From NCBI RefSeq assembly GCF_000986795.1, contig NZ_LAYZ01000002.1, forward strand, positions 433,417-497,416: a stretch of DNA of 64,000 nt, written 5' to 3'. The notes beneath the pieces are model-generated. The model did no database searches. It saw only the letters and a list, made by a program, of their open reading frames with translations, and was not told where the DNA came from. The stretch comes from Salinicoccus sediminis. Lineage in GTDB: Bacteria; Bacillota; Bacilli; Staphylococcales; Salinicoccaceae. Of the stretch, positions 8,177 to 18,283 are shown one piece after another; the first letter of the stretch is position 1, and each line of letters opens with the position of its first letter. A program made the translations under genes and the position numbers.

Positions 8177-8968
8177 TACCGCCCCCAGCGCACCGGAATA
8201 CTCACCGTTTTCAATGATGTGTGGGGTTGCGCCCTTGAGACCCGCATACCTTTCTATGATTTCTATCATCACATCGTTGCCGAGCAGGGTGGAGCCGATG
8301 AAGACGATGTCTTTTGTGCCAAAACCGTCCGCCAGGCTGAGGCCCACCGCTGTGACCGTTTCAGCAATCAGACCGATGACCGCCTGTAATTTATCGGCAT
8401 CATTCAGATTCCGGACGTCTCCCGAGAGGACGCGGCCGAAGTTGCTTGCAGTGAGATCACCCGGGATAGGGGTCGGATGTCCGGCATAGATATGGTGGAC
8501 CTGGAGGTCCACCATATCCCTGCTGCCCTGTCCGGCGAGTCTGATGATGTCTTCATAGGAATCCACGCCTGTCAGGAGGTTGGACAGCCCCATGAGTGTG
8601 CCGCCGCCGACGCCGGACCCCCCGACCCTCTTCTGTCCGTTTTCATCCGCCTGGTGGAAACTCGTTCCAGTCCCTACATTAAGGTAGACAAAGCGCCCGA
8701 TTGACAGCCCCTGTTCTTCCATGAGTCTCGAGAGCCCGCGGTATGTCGCATCGAATTCGACGGACATGCGGGTTGTGCAATTCAAGTTTTCGGCCATATA
8801 TTCGGCCTTGCCGCCGGTCAAATATATTTCATCCTCTGAGTGACAGGTACCCAGATCTTCAATCAGTAAATCTATTTCTGAGGACGGTCTTTTCTCAAAC
8901 CGTCTTTTTCCGTCTTCAATATAGACGATTTTTAACAGCGTCCCGCCTGCATCGATTCCGATTTTCAT
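8171..8968 (-). CDS. coaW: Type II pantothenate kinase
   Basis: CoaW phosphorylates pantothenate in the first step of coenzyme A synthesis; the staphylococcal type II enzyme is known to escape CoA feedback. The 265-residue length matches S. aureus CoaW (267). The ATPase-fold phosphate loop is IGIDAGGTLLKI at the N-terminus, followed by YLNVGTGTSFH and GGSGVGGGTLMGL. The start at 8968 has GGAGG seven bases upstream; the ten-residue extension further upstream lacks one. A TATAAT lies within the terminator hairpin just upstream and may be its promoter. Confidence 0.93.
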   Translation of the reverse strand: MKIGIDAGGTLLKIVYIEDGKRRFEKRPSSEIDLLIEDLGTCHSEDEIYLTGGKAEYMAENLNCTTRMSVEFDATYRGLSRLMEEQGLSIGRFVYLNVGTGTSFHQADENGQKRVGGSGVGGGTLMGLSNLLTGVDSYEDIIRLAGQGSRDMVDLQVHHIYAGHPTPIPGDLTASNFGRVLSGDVRNLNDADKLQAVIGLIAETVTAVGLSLADGFGTKDIVFIGSTLLGNDVMIEIIERYAGLKGATPHIIENGEYSGALGAVL

Positions 8969-8982
8969 AGTCAGCCTCCAGC

Positions 8983-9022
8983 AAAAAAAGAATGTCATTG
9001 GCTTTTATTATACCAATGACAT
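8983..9022 (-). terminator. Terminator of the BCCT gene
   Basis: Perfect 10-bp arms ATGTCATTGG (8992-9001) and CCAATGACAT (9013-9022) with an 11-base loop; on the minus strand the stem is followed by a run of seven U with one C before it (8983-8990). Confidence 0.85.
9007..9012 (-). promoter_or_regulatory. Possible -10 box for coaW inside the terminator loop
   Basis: The minus strand reads TTGGTATAAT across the terminator loop, 39 bases before the coaW start. No good -35 box is present 17 bases upstream, so this is tentative, but no other promoter is visible for coaW. Confidence 0.35.
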
Positions 9023-9052
9023 CCCTCTTTTTTAATACGAAATTAAGCGATT

Positions 9053-10633
9053 TTATCTTTGACCTTTTTTCTGTCTGCGGGTCATCGAGGTGTTCGGTTC
9101 ACGTCTCATGGACTTGGAGACGGAGACAATCATGAGAATCAGAATGATGCCGAACGGAAGCCCTGCAAGCAATGAAGCTGCCTGGAGGCTGGTGAGACCG
9201 CCTGCGATGATCAAAGTGACAGTGAGCAGCCCGAGCAGCACTCCCCATATGATTTTGAGGCGTATGTCAGGACTTTCAGTATTACCTGATGTCATGCCTG
9301 CCACTATGAAGGTTGCAGAGTCGGCTGATGTCACAAGGAAAGTGAAGATCAACAGAATTGCCAGTGCCGAGAAGAGTGCTGTCATCGGAAGCTGGTCGAA
9401 CAGTGCGAAAAGTGCTGCTGTGTCATTCTCCAGGACAAGCTCGCCGATGTTTGTTCCGTTGAACAGGTCAGAATAGAGAGCAGTTCCTCCAAGAGCACCT
9501 ATCCACAGGAACGACAGCATAGGCGGTACAATCAGTATACCGAGGACATATTCACGGATGGTACGTCCTTTGGATACACGTGCAACGAAAGATCCTATGA
9601 ACGGGCTCCATGCAATTACCCATGCCCAGTAGAAGACAGTCCATTCCTGAACCCATACCTCTCCGGAATAAGGCTGCATCCTCAGTGAGTACCCTACATA
9701 GTTTGAAAGATAGTCGCCGAGTCCCACAATGATGCTTTCCATAATAAAAGTAAAAGGACCGACTGCCATTACGAAAATTGTGATGACCGCAGCGAGAATC
9801 ATATTCAGGTTACTCAGCCATTTGATCCCTCTCTTAAGACCGGTTGTTGTGGACAGTATGAAAAGCCCTGTCATGAGAGATGTGAGTATAATCTGGGTCA
9901 GAGCGCCTGATGGTGTGCCGAATGCAATGTTAAGACCGCCATCCATCTGCATGATGCCCAGCCCTACAGAAGTTGCCATACCTGTTACAGTAGCAATGAC
10001 TGCGAGGACATCGATGGCTTTTCTCGCCCTCTGGTTATATTCACTTCCAAACAGAGGCTCAAGAGAAGTGGAAACAAGCCCGTTTTTCTGCTTTCGGTAT
10101 TGAGAATAACCGATGGCAAGTCCTGCTACACCAAATATTGACCATTGTGATATACCCCAATGGAAGAAGGAGTATCCCATTGCCATTTTAGCTGCATCCT
10201 CATCTTCAACTGGCCCGCCCGTAAACGGCGAAATCATGTAGTGGCTCATCGGTTCTGCCACACCGAAGAACACCAGGCCGACACCGAGACCTGCAGAGAA
10301 CAGCATGCCTATCCAAGAGCGGAATGAAAACTCCGGTTTTGACCGGTCTCCGCCCAATTTAAGACGGCCGTAAGGTGAAAGTGCAAGGAATATCAGGAAT
10401 ACACCAAAGCCAAAGACAGCAAGCATGAAAAACCAGCTGAAATAGTTTGAAATCCATCCATAGACAGATTCCGACGCTACCTGGAATCTTGCCGGGATCA
10501 GCATGGCAACTATGGCAGCTGCAAGTATGATGGTTGATGATGTCCAAAAGACGACTCCGAGTTTGGGTTTAGCCTTGGCTGGCTTTTTCGGGATTTCGTC
10601 GTCCGAGTTTTTTGTTAAATTGTCATTGTCCAA
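9053..10633 (-). CDS. BCCT family glycine betaine/choline/carnitine transporter
   Basis: The 526-residue protein has twelve predicted membrane helices and the family signature around WSPFIGSFVARVSKGRTIRE in the helix 8 region. BCCT carriers (OpuD, BetT, BetP) import betaine-type osmoprotectants, usually with Na+ or H+. The N-terminus is a charged Lys/Pro-rich tail of about 25 residues. The start is TTG at 10633, with AGGGGGAG about six bases upstream; no in-frame ATG is near, so this appears to be a real TTG start. It is single, with its own terminator. Substrate choice among betaines cannot be decided here. Confidence 0.92.
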   Translation of the reverse strand: MDNDNLTKNSDDEIPKKPAKAKPKLGVVFWTSSTIILAAAIVAMLIPARFQVASESVYGWISNYFSWFFMLAVFGFGVFLIFLALSPYGRLKLGGDRSKPEFSFRSWIGMLFSAGLGVGLVFFGVAEPMSHYMISPFTGGPVEDEDAAKMAMGYSFFHWGISQWSIFGVAGLAIGYSQYRKQKNGLVSTSLEPLFGSEYNQRARKAIDVLAVIATVTGMATSVGLGIMQMDGGLNIAFGTPSGALTQIILTSLMTGLFILSTTTGLKRGIKWLSNLNMILAAVITIFVMAVGPFTFIMESIIVGLGDYLSNYVGYSLRMQPYSGEVWVQEWTVFYWAWVIAWSPFIGSFVARVSKGRTIREYVLGILIVPPMLSFLWIGALGGTALYSDLFNGTNIGELVLENDTAALFALFDQLPMTALFSALAILLIFTFLVTSADSATFIVAGMTSGNTESPDIRLKIIWGVLLGLLTVTLIIAGGLTSLQAASLLAGLPFGIILILMIVSVSKSMRREPNTSMTRRQKKGQR

Positions 10634-10727
10634 AATTTCTCCCCCTAAATTCCGTAAATTCTTTTTGCTTTACCCCCATCTACTGTATAATAAACGCAAT
10701 CAATCACGTTTTTCATCTGGGTGACAA

Positions 10728-10756
10728 TTGTATCTTCACAAGGGTATAGTTAGTAT
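10728..10756 (+). promoter_or_regulatory. Putative sigma-A promoter of the GNAT gene
   Basis: TTGTAT (10728-10733), a 17-base spacer and TAGTAT (10751-10756), 40 bases ahead of the start codon. Both boxes are imperfect. Confidence 0.45.
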
Positions 10757-10796
10757 CATAACAAAATGATAAAACTTGTCAAAAAGGGGTTTCAAT

Positions 10797-11636
10797 ATGA
10801 ATGACATCACAATTCGTGAGTATAGAAAAGAAGACAGGGAAAGTCTTGAGACATTTGAACTGAGTGTGAAACAGCAGGTCTATTCCAGCCTGCCGAAGGA
10901 TGTGCTGGGGGATGCAGTCAATGACCCGGACCGTACGGCATGCGTTGTGGAAAACGAAGAAGGCGAGATTGTAGGTTTTTTCGTGCTTCATAAATACTAT
11001 CAGCATGAAGGGTATGATACGCCGCATGAAGTCGTATACATCAGGTCTTTATCCATCAACGAGAAACAGCAGGGGAGGGGCTACGGCACTAAAGTTGCCA
11101 TGGCACTGCCGCAGTATGTCCAGGGGAAGTATACATCGCTCGATCATCTCTACCTGGTGGTGGATGCAGAGAATCAGGGGGCGTGGAATCTGTATGAACG
11201 CGCCGGCTTCATGCATACTGCGACTAAAGAGGATGGGCCGATTGGCAAAGAGCGCCTTTATTACCTGGATCTGGATCAGAAGTACGTACATAATGTAAAG
11301 CTTGAACTTGATGAGTCTGTGGACCTGCCTCATGTCAGGGTGGACATCATTTTGAATAAAAAAGAAAAAGTGGGTTATATAGAGGGGGAAGCGGATAAAG
11401 AAGTATTGAGGATCATCCACCTTTATACTGAGGCAGCAGAGCGGAACCGGGGCATCGCTTCCACTGCACTGCGCCAGCTGGGGACGTTTCTCAGGAGGAA
11501 TATGCCTGATATCCGGGAGTTGACTGTGAACGTGGATGATGCTGCAGAAAAAATAAGATTATTTGAACGTGTCGGTTTTGTTAAATTTGATGAAGATGAA
11601 AATGCCAGGCTTTACAAGAAGTATATAAACTATTAA
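10797..11636 (+). CDS. Protein with two GNAT acetyltransferase domains
   Basis: The 279-residue product contains two GCN5-related acyl-CoA-binding folds. The first (about 1-160) has the pyrophosphate loop QGRGYGT; the second (about 175-279) has RNRGIAS. Tandem GNAT proteins transfer acetyl groups to amines or amino groups of peptides, but the substrate is not predictable. ATG 10797 is chosen because AAAGGGG lies seven bases upstream; an in-frame TTG at 10776 precedes that site and is rejected. It is transcribed alone toward rpoE, which has its own promoter. Confidence 0.82.
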   Translation: MNDITIREYRKEDRESLETFELSVKQQVYSSLPKDVLGDAVNDPDRTACVVENEEGEIVGFFVLHKYYQHEGYDTPHEVVYIRSLSINEKQQGRGYGTKVAMALPQYVQGKYTSLDHLYLVVDAENQGAWNLYERAGFMHTATKEDGPIGKERLYYLDLDQKYVHNVKLELDESVDLPHVRVDIILNKKEKVGYIEGEADKEVLRIIHLYTEAAERNRGIASTALRQLGTFLRRNMPDIRELTVNVDDAAEKIRLFERVGFVKFDEDENARLYKKYINY

Positions 11637-11644
11637 ATTAGTGC

Positions 11645-11673
11645 TTGATTCATACGGTGTTTAACTGTATGAT
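11645..11673 (+). promoter_or_regulatory. rpoE promoter
   Basis: TTGATT (11645-11650) and TATGAT (11668-11673) are separated by 17 bases, 36 bases before the rpoE start. A good sigma-A match. Confidence 0.7.
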
Positions 11674-11709
11674 ATCTTTTGATATTCCAGACTTGAAAGG
11701 ATGAATTGG

Positions 11710-12240
11710 ATGCGACTGGATGAATACACGAAGGAAATGATGGATGAGAATTCTTTCATCGACATGTCCCATATTTATTTGGAGGATGAAGGCAAGGAAA
11801 AGAATCTCTACGATATTATTGATAAGTTTAAGAAAGTGGGCGGTTACACAGATGAGGAGATCGAGAACCGTATACTTCAATTCTATACAGATCTGAATAC
11901 CGATGGACGTTTCCTGAGCACCGGCGACGGCGTGTGGGGGCTCCGGGACTGGTATTCTGTGGATGATATTTCAGACAAGATTGCACCGACGATCCACAAG
12001 ATCGAGCTTGCTGTCGACGATGAGGATCCTGTGGTCTATGACGAAGAGGATGATGCATTCGATCAGGATAAAGAGCTGGTCGAGGATGATACGGAGAATA
12101 TTGATTCACCGATCAATGAGAATGAAGTCGAGACTGAGGAAGATCTGGACGATGCGCTTGACGAATCAATCGATGACAATATCGAATACGATGATTCTGA
12201 TGAACTGGAAGACAGCTACGAAGACGAGTCAGACCTCTAA
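11710..12240 (+). CDS. rpoE: RNA polymerase delta subunit
   Basis: Delta is a Firmicute-specific polymerase subunit that lowers nonspecific DNA binding and speeds enzyme recycling. The folded N-terminal HARE-HTH domain (about 1-95) contains [27 protein letters not shown] and [10 protein letters not shown], nearly identical in pattern to S. aureus RpoE. The rest is an extremely acidic Asp/Glu tail, the known disordered half. I choose ATG 11710 rather than 11701, because AAAGGA is spaced eight bases from 11710 and the staphylococcal protein begins at the matching residue. It precedes pyrG as in other Bacillales. Confidence 0.95.
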   Translation: MRLDEYTKEMMDENSFIDMSHIYLEDEGKEKNLYDIIDKFKKVGGYTDEEIENRILQFYTDLNTDGRFLSTGDGVWGLRDWYSVDDISDKIAPTIHKIELAVDDEDPVVYDEEDDAFDQDKELVEDDTENIDSPINENEVETEEDLDDALDESIDDNIEYDDSDELEDSYEDESDL

Positions 12241-12254
12241 AACAGAGTTTCCAG

Positions 12255-12282
12255 TTGACTTTCCTTCTAAAAGTGATATTAT
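12255..12282 (+). promoter_or_regulatory. pyrG promoter
   Basis: TTGACT (12255-12260) and TATTAT (12277-12282) with a 16-base spacer. The predicted transcript starts at the GGG of 12290-12292, which matters for the attenuator below. Confidence 0.8.
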
Positions 12283-12289
12283 TTTTATT

Positions 12290-13973
<1,684 letters not shown>

Positions 13974-13988
13974 AATATATTATAGCTG

Positions 13989-14020
13989 ACCCCGCGGCCG
14001 TAATGGCCACGGGGTTTTTC
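13989..14020 (+). terminator. pyrG terminator
   Basis: Stem ACCCCG-GGCC (13989-13999) with GGCC-CGGGGT (14005-14015), short AT-rich loop, then five T. Confidence 0.88.
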
Positions 14021-14039
14021 TGAGTGGATTTGAAGCTGC

Positions 14040-14434
14040 CTTATCAACGATTTTGGTTCGGGAATAAGAGGTGGAGGTCTCTTATCATGGATTCGGTTTC
14101 GATGATAATGGAAGGGCTGCTCTTATTGTCGATTGCGAATCAATGAGGAGAGGGCACAGGGCTCCCATCAATGATTTCAAATCAATGATAAGGCAGGGTG
14201 TTCTCTTGTTATCGATTTTAATTCGGTGATAAGAGATGGTTCCCCTCTTATTGTCGATTCCTTTTCAATGATAACCTGGGCGGTTCTTTTATTATCGATT
14301 GTGGATCAATGATAAGAGAAGCTCACCGCTTATCATCGATTCCGGAACGATAACAGGAGGATGCGCATCATCGCACAAAAATCATTGATGCGAGCTGCAT
14401 CTCCTCACCTCAATGAATGTCGGCCATTGAGGTG
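14040..14434. repeat. Array of about ten evenly spaced imperfect hairpins
   Basis: Between two convergent genes lie ten inverted repeats with centres near 14054, 14095, 14135, 14178, 14219, 14261, 14302, 14341, 14378 and 14420, that is about 41 bp apart. Most units follow CTCTTATnnTCGATT, a short loop, then TCAATGATAAGAG (best copies 14203-14235 and 14284-14320). The last two have different arms (CGCATCA/TGATGCG; CACCTCAATG/CATTGAGGTG) but keep the spacing. No open reading frame of note lies here. The pyrG terminator lies before it and the minus-strand terminator of the next gene after it, so neither neighbour should transcribe it. Function unknown: tandem repeat, RNA hairpin array or protein-binding array are all possible. 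Confidence 0.8.
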
Positions 14435-14451
14435 CAAATGCTCCCACATAC

Positions 14452-14479
14452 AAAAACCGGAACGGTTTCCCGCTCCGGT
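14452..14479 (-). terminator. Terminator of the DUF2529 gene
   Basis: Arms 14456-14465 and 14470-14479 (ACCGGAACGG/CCGCTCCGGT) form ten pairs with one mismatch-type A-C; on the minus strand the loop is GAAA and the stem runs into five U. Confidence 0.85.
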
Positions 14480-14481
14480 AT

Positions 14482-14994
14482 TCAGTAATCTTCGTTTGTC
14501 ATCTCGTCTATAAGTACATACAGGTGATTATAGATATAAAGGAAGGCACTCATGTAGGGATTGACGATCTTATCAAAATTCGGCGTCGGGATGAGGGGGC
14601 GGGGGGATGACAGGTCTATATAATGATGGATCTGGTTCAGCCTTTCAGATTCATGCTTGTTGAAGTTGCATATGAGGACGAATTCGACACCCGCGGATTC
14701 AAGTGATTCGGTAAATGCTTTGACTTCCTCATCGAACATGTCGGCGGCAACGAGTACGCGGTCGGGAGTCCCGACCCGGGAGATATCATCGAGCCGCTTT
14801 GCTTTCGCCAAGGACAGTGTGCCTTCAGTCAGGTAGTTTTCCATCCCTGCAATATCGTGGAATGTTTTCATGAATATTTCGCCTTCGGAGTGGATGGCCT
14901 GGGCGAGGAGTCTTGCAGCCATTTCTATCTCCTCTGACTGGGCATCGATGTGATTGTAAATATTTACGAGTTGAGTCTGTAGAATCTTATCCAT
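14482..14994 (-). CDS. DUF2529 family protein (YwjG-like)
   Basis: A 170-residue cytoplasmic protein without signal or membrane segment. Position and length match B. subtilis YwjG, which also lies between pyrG and fbaA on the opposite strand, and I assign DUF2529 on that basis and on the N-terminal pattern LQTQLVNIYNHI. The middle has the alternating strand/helix look of a Rossmann or SIS-type fold (RVLVAADMFDEE, EFVLICNFNKHES). The start has GGAGAGAG upstream. No function is known for the family. Confidence 0.78.
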   Translation of the reverse strand: MDKILQTQLVNIYNHIDAQSEEIEMAARLLAQAIHSEGEIFMKTFHDIAGMENYLTEGTLSLAKAKRLDDISRVGTPDRVLVAADMFDEEVKAFTESLESAGVEFVLICNFNKHESERLNQIHHYIDLSSPRPLIPTPNFDKIVNPYMSAFLYIYNHLYVLIDEMTNEDY

Positions 14995-15041
14995 GACGCT
15001 CTCTCCGTTCTTTTTAATAGTACAGCAATATTACCAAAGGA

Positions 15042-15071
15042 TTGCTAATAATTAAATGCTTTTGCTATAAT
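15042..15071 (+). promoter_or_regulatory. fbaA promoter
   Basis: TTGCTA (15042-15047), an 18-base spacer and TATAAT (15066-15071) preceded by TGC, an extended -10 element. It is 37 bases ahead of the start codon. Confidence 0.75.
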
Positions 15072-15107
15072 CAATTAGAAGTAACGAATTTTAGGAGGAA
15101 ATTTACA

Positions 15108-15965
15108 ATGCCTTTAGTATCAATGAAAGATATGCTCAATAAAGCAAGGAAGGAAGGTTATGCTGTCGGACAGTATAACGTGAACAACCTTGAATTCGCC
15201 CAGGGCATCCTGATGGCGACACAGGAAGAGAATGCTCCGGTCATCCTTGGTGTATCCGAGGGTGCCGCAAGATACATGAGTGGTATGAAGACGGTTGTCA
15301 AAATGATCGAAGGTCTGATTGAAGACCTCGGCATCACTGTACCGGTGGCAATCCACCTTGATCACGGTTCCAGCTATGAGAAATGTGTCGAAGCGATTGA
15401 AGCGGGATTCACTTCCGTCATGATCGACGCTTCCCACGGTCCTTTTGAGGACAACATCGCAACAACCAGAAAAGTTGTTGAATATGCGCACCCTAAAGGT
15501 GTTTCCGTTGAAGCGGAACTGGGTGTTGTCGGCGGCCAGGAAGACGATGTAGTCGCAGACGGCGTCATCTATGCGGATCCTGAAGAATGCCGTGAGCTTG
15601 TGGAACGTACAGGCATCGACTGCCTGGCGCCTGCACTTGGTTCAGTGCACGGCCCTTACAAAGGTGAGCCGAATCTCGGATTCAAAGAAATGGAAGAGAT
15701 CGGCAACCAGTCCGATATCCCATTGGTTCTCCACGGGGGGACAGGAATCCCGACACATGATATCCAAAAGGCGATTTCCTACGGAACTGCCAAAATCAAC
15801 GTCAACACTGAAAATCAGATTGCCTCTTCAAAAGCTGTAAGGGACACTCTGAACAATGATTCCGAAGTTTATGATCCACGTAAATATTTCGGACCTGCAC
15901 GCGAAGCTGTCAAAGCGACTGTACAGGGTAAAATCAAGGAATTCGGTACTTCAAACAAGGCATGA
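15108..15965 (+). CDS. fbaA: Class II fructose-1,6-bisphosphate aldolase
   Basis: FbaA cleaves fructose 1,6-bisphosphate to dihydroxyacetone phosphate and glyceraldehyde 3-phosphate in glycolysis, and works in reverse in gluconeogenesis. The 285-residue length fits the zinc-dependent class II enzymes. Visible metal and substrate motifs are [41 protein letters not shown] and [13 protein letters not shown] 15108 has AGGAGGAAA nine bases upstream; the longer open frame begins inside the promoter region. Single gene with its own promoter and terminator. Confidence 0.97.
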   Translation: MPLVSMKDMLNKARKEGYAVGQYNVNNLEFAQGILMATQEENAPVILGVSEGAARYMSGMKTVVKMIEGLIEDLGITVPVAIHLDHGSSYEKCVEAIEAGFTSVMIDASHGPFEDNIATTRKVVEYAHPKGVSVEAELGVVGGQEDDVVADGVIYADPEECRELVERTGIDCLAPALGSVHGPYKGEPNLGFKEMEEIGNQSDIPLVLHGGTGIPTHDIQKAISYGTAKINVNTENQIASSKAVRDTLNNDSEVYDPRKYFGPAREAVKATVQGKIKEFGTSNKA

Positions 15966-15981
15966 TTTTCTGCCGGTTGTG

Positions 15982-16011
15982 AGTCTGTCCCATGGGGGAC
16001 AGACTTTTTTT
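15982..16011 (+). terminator. fbaA terminator
   Basis: Perfect arms AGTCTGTCCC (15982-15991) and GGGACAGACT (15996-16005), 4-base loop, then seven T. Confidence 0.93.
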
Positions 16012-16083
16012 ATTGCCACGGGATCTAAAAATGCCGTCATCATGCATGGGAAACGGATACACAGAAGAAAGCCGTCAAATTCG

Positions 16084-16113
16084 TTGCCCATTCCATCCCA
16101 ACTACTTTATAAT
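16084..16113 (+). promoter_or_regulatory. Promoter of the transaldolase-like gene
   Basis: TTGCCC (16084-16089), an 18-base spacer and a perfect TATAAT (16108-16113), 34 bases before the start codon. Confidence 0.7.
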
Positions 16114-16147
16114 GGAATAACCAATAAATTTCGGAGGTGCCCGATTA

Positions 16148-16798
16148 ATGAAATATTTTATTGATACAGCGAATATGGATGAAATCAAAGAAATAAATGA
16201 GTGGGGTGTACTGGCCGGTGTCACGACCAACCCGTCACTTGTAGCCAAGGAGAAAGGGATCTCTTTCCATGATCGTCTTGTTGAAATATGCGAGCTTGTC
16301 GGCGGTCCGGTCAGCGGTGAGGTCATCGCACTCGATGCGGAAGGCATGATTTCCGAAGGACGGGAGCTTGCCAGGCTCCATCAGCATATCGTCGTTAAGA
16401 TCCCCATGACTGCAGAGGGCATGAAAGCTGTCAAAGTGCTTGCATCAGAGGGTATCAAAACGAATGTCACGCTTGTTTTCAATACAGTTCAGGCGCTGAC
16501 TGCAGCACGTGCCGGTGCGACTTATGTATCACCTTTCATCGGAAGGCTGGATGACATCGGTCTGGAAGGGCTGGACCTGATTGAAGATATCCATTACATT
16601 TTCACGCTTCACGAAATAGATACGGAAATCATTGCAGCATCGATCAGGGATGAAGGTCATATCCACGGTGCTGCGCTGCGCGGTGCGGACATTGCGACGA
16701 TTCCGTATAAAGTGCTGAAGAAACTCACAAGGCACCCGCTTACAGACAAAGGGATCGACCAGTTCTTAAACGACTGGAACAGCATCAAGGACCAATAG
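16148..16798 (+). CDS. fsa: Transaldolase / fructose-6-phosphate aldolase-like protein (TalC type)
   Basis: A 216-residue class I aldolase of the short transaldolase group (B. subtilis YwjH, E. coli FSA/TalC). It begins [16 protein letters not shown] and [12 protein letters not shown], the family start, and the Schiff-base lysine is Lys84 in HIVVKIPMT. Short members act either as transaldolase in the pentose phosphate pathway or as fructose-6-phosphate aldolase, and sequence alone does not settle which. CGGAGGTG precedes the ATG. murA2 follows 28 bases later without an obvious new promoter, so the two are probably co-transcribed. Confidence 0.9.
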   Translation: MKYFIDTANMDEIKEINEWGVLAGVTTNPSLVAKEKGISFHDRLVEICELVGGPVSGEVIALDAEGMISEGRELARLHQHIVVKIPMTAEGMKAVKVLASEGIKTNVTLVFNTVQALTAARAGATYVSPFIGRLDDIGLEGLDLIEDIHYIFTLHEIDTEIIAASIRDEGHIHGAALRGADIATIPYKVLKKLTRHPLTDKGIDQFLNDWNSIKDQ

Positions 16799-16826
16799 AC
16801 GGGCCTACCGTATAAGGAGAAGGATT

Positions 16827-18095
16827 ATGGGTAAAGAAGTGATAAAAGTCAGGGGAGGCAGAACACTCTCCGGCGAAGTCGAAATCAGCGGCGCAAAGAA
16901 CAGTGCAGTAGCACTCATCCCTGCTTCACTGATGGCTGAAAAAGGAGAGGTGGTACTGGAGGGGCTTCCGGAAATCTCGGATGTCGAGACATTGATGAGC
17001 CTCCTGAATGACCTCAATATAAAAACGGACCTCGAGGGTACCGTGCTGAAAATCAATGCTGAAGAGGCTGAGAACATGCCTCTGCCGAACACGAAAGTGC
17101 AGTCATTGCGTGCATCCTATTATATGATGGGGGCAATGCTTGCGCGTTTCAAGAAATGTGTAATCGGCCTGCCGGGAGGGTGCCCGCTCGGCCCGCGCCC
17201 AATCGATCAGCACATCAAAGGGTTCGAAGCACTCGGCGCCAAAGTGACCAATGAGCACGGTGCGATGTATCTGGTGGCTGAAGAACTGAAGGGTGCAAAG
17301 ATCTTCTTCGATGTGGTGTCCGTCGGTGCAACAATCAACCTGATGATTGCGGCCAGCTGTGCCAAAGGGCGTACGGTCCTTGAAAACGTGGCGAAAGAAC
17401 CTGAAATCGTGGATGTTGCCTCCCTGCTCAACAATATGGGAGCTGACGTACGTGGAGCAGGCACGGACACTATCAAGATCAACGGTGTCGAAGAGTTGCA
17501 TGGTACTACACACAATATCATCCCCGACAGGATCGAAGCCGGCACCTACATGATCGCCGGTGCAGCTGCAGGGGACAGCTTCACCGTCCGCAATATCATT
17601 CCGACACACATGGAGTCACTGACTGCAAAACTCGAGGAGCTCGGTGTCAAGATTGAAATCGGAGATGATTATGCGACGATTACAAAACCGGACGAATACA
17701 GGCCGGTATCGGTAAAGACCCAGGTCTATCCGGGGTTTGCCACAGACCTCCAGCAGCCGCTCACCCCATTGTTGTTCAAAGCGGATGGCGTGAGCAAAAT
17801 AACAGAAACAATCTATCCGGCGAGATTCCGGCATGTCGATGAATTGAACCGGATGGACGGCAAAATTGAGCAGAAAGGCGGTTCAGCGCTTATCTATCCG
17901 TCAGAGCTCAAAGGCGCAGATGTCTACGCAAGCGATCTGAGGGCAGGGGCATGCCTCCTCATCTCAGGACTGCTTGCCGACGGGGTCACTACAATCCATA
18001 ACGTCAACCATATCGACCGCGGCTATACGGACATCGTTAAGAAACTGGATACACTCGGTGCCGATATATGGCGCGAGGAAATCTCCGCAGACTGA
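16827..18095 (+). CDS. murA2: UDP-N-acetylglucosamine 1-carboxyvinyltransferase, second copy (MurA2/MurZ)
   Basis: MurA adds enolpyruvate to UDP-GlcNAc, the committed step of peptidoglycan synthesis. The 422-residue protein starts with the conserved [18 protein letters not shown], and the catalytic cysteine is Cys119 in [12 protein letters not shown], the residue hit by fosfomycin. Low-GC Gram-positives carry two paralogues; the one before rho corresponds to MurZ of S. aureus, and the second copy is at 34853. The site AAGGAGAAGGATT precedes the ATG. Terminator follows at 18106. Confidence 0.95.
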   Translation: MGKEVIKVRGGRTLSGEVEISGAKNSAVALIPASLMAEKGEVVLEGLPEISDVETLMSLLNDLNIKTDLEGTVLKINAEEAENMPLPNTKVQSLRASYYMMGAMLARFKKCVIGLPGGCPLGPRPIDQHIKGFEALGAKVTNEHGAMYLVAEELKGAKIFFDVVSVGATINLMIAASCAKGRTVLENVAKEPEIVDVASLLNNMGADVRGAGTDTIKINGVEELHGTTHNIIPDRIEAGTYMIAGAAAGDSFTVRNIIPTHMESLTAKLEELGVKIEIGDDYATITKPDEYRPVSVKTQVYPGFATDLQQPLTPLLFKADGVSKITETIYPARFRHVDELNRMDGKIEQKGGSALIYPSELKGADVYASDLRAGACLLISGLLADGVTTIHNVNHIDRGYTDIVKKLDTLGADIWREEISAD

Positions 18096-18105
18096 TCATG
18101 AACAG

Positions 18106-18136
18106 CCGGCTCACTTTGGATGAGCCGGTATTTTTT
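18106..18136 (+). terminator. murA2 terminator
   Basis: CCGGCTCA (18106-18113) pairs with TGAGCCGG (18121-18128) around a 7-base loop, followed by TA and six T. Confidence 0.88.
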
Positions 18137-18283
18137 GTATAAATTTTGTCCATCTCCGCCGCTTCTTTCATTTTAAATGTTTATGGTGTAGAATATGAAA
18201 TTGTCAAAAACGCAAAAGTTTCCACTTGTTTAAAACCTCTGGATTATCCGAGGGTCCCTACTATATGAAAGTGAAGTGAATTT

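Noticed and set aside
14040..14434. CRISPR array as explanation of the regular 41-bp spacing
   Set aside because: The units are diverged palindromes with no identical direct repeats and no unique spacers between them, and no cas genes are nearby.
14040..14434. Insertion sequence or MITE remnant
   Set aside because: No transposase fragment, no target-site duplication, and a ten-fold regular tandem layout is not how such elements insert; a tandem expansion of one palindrome remains possible.
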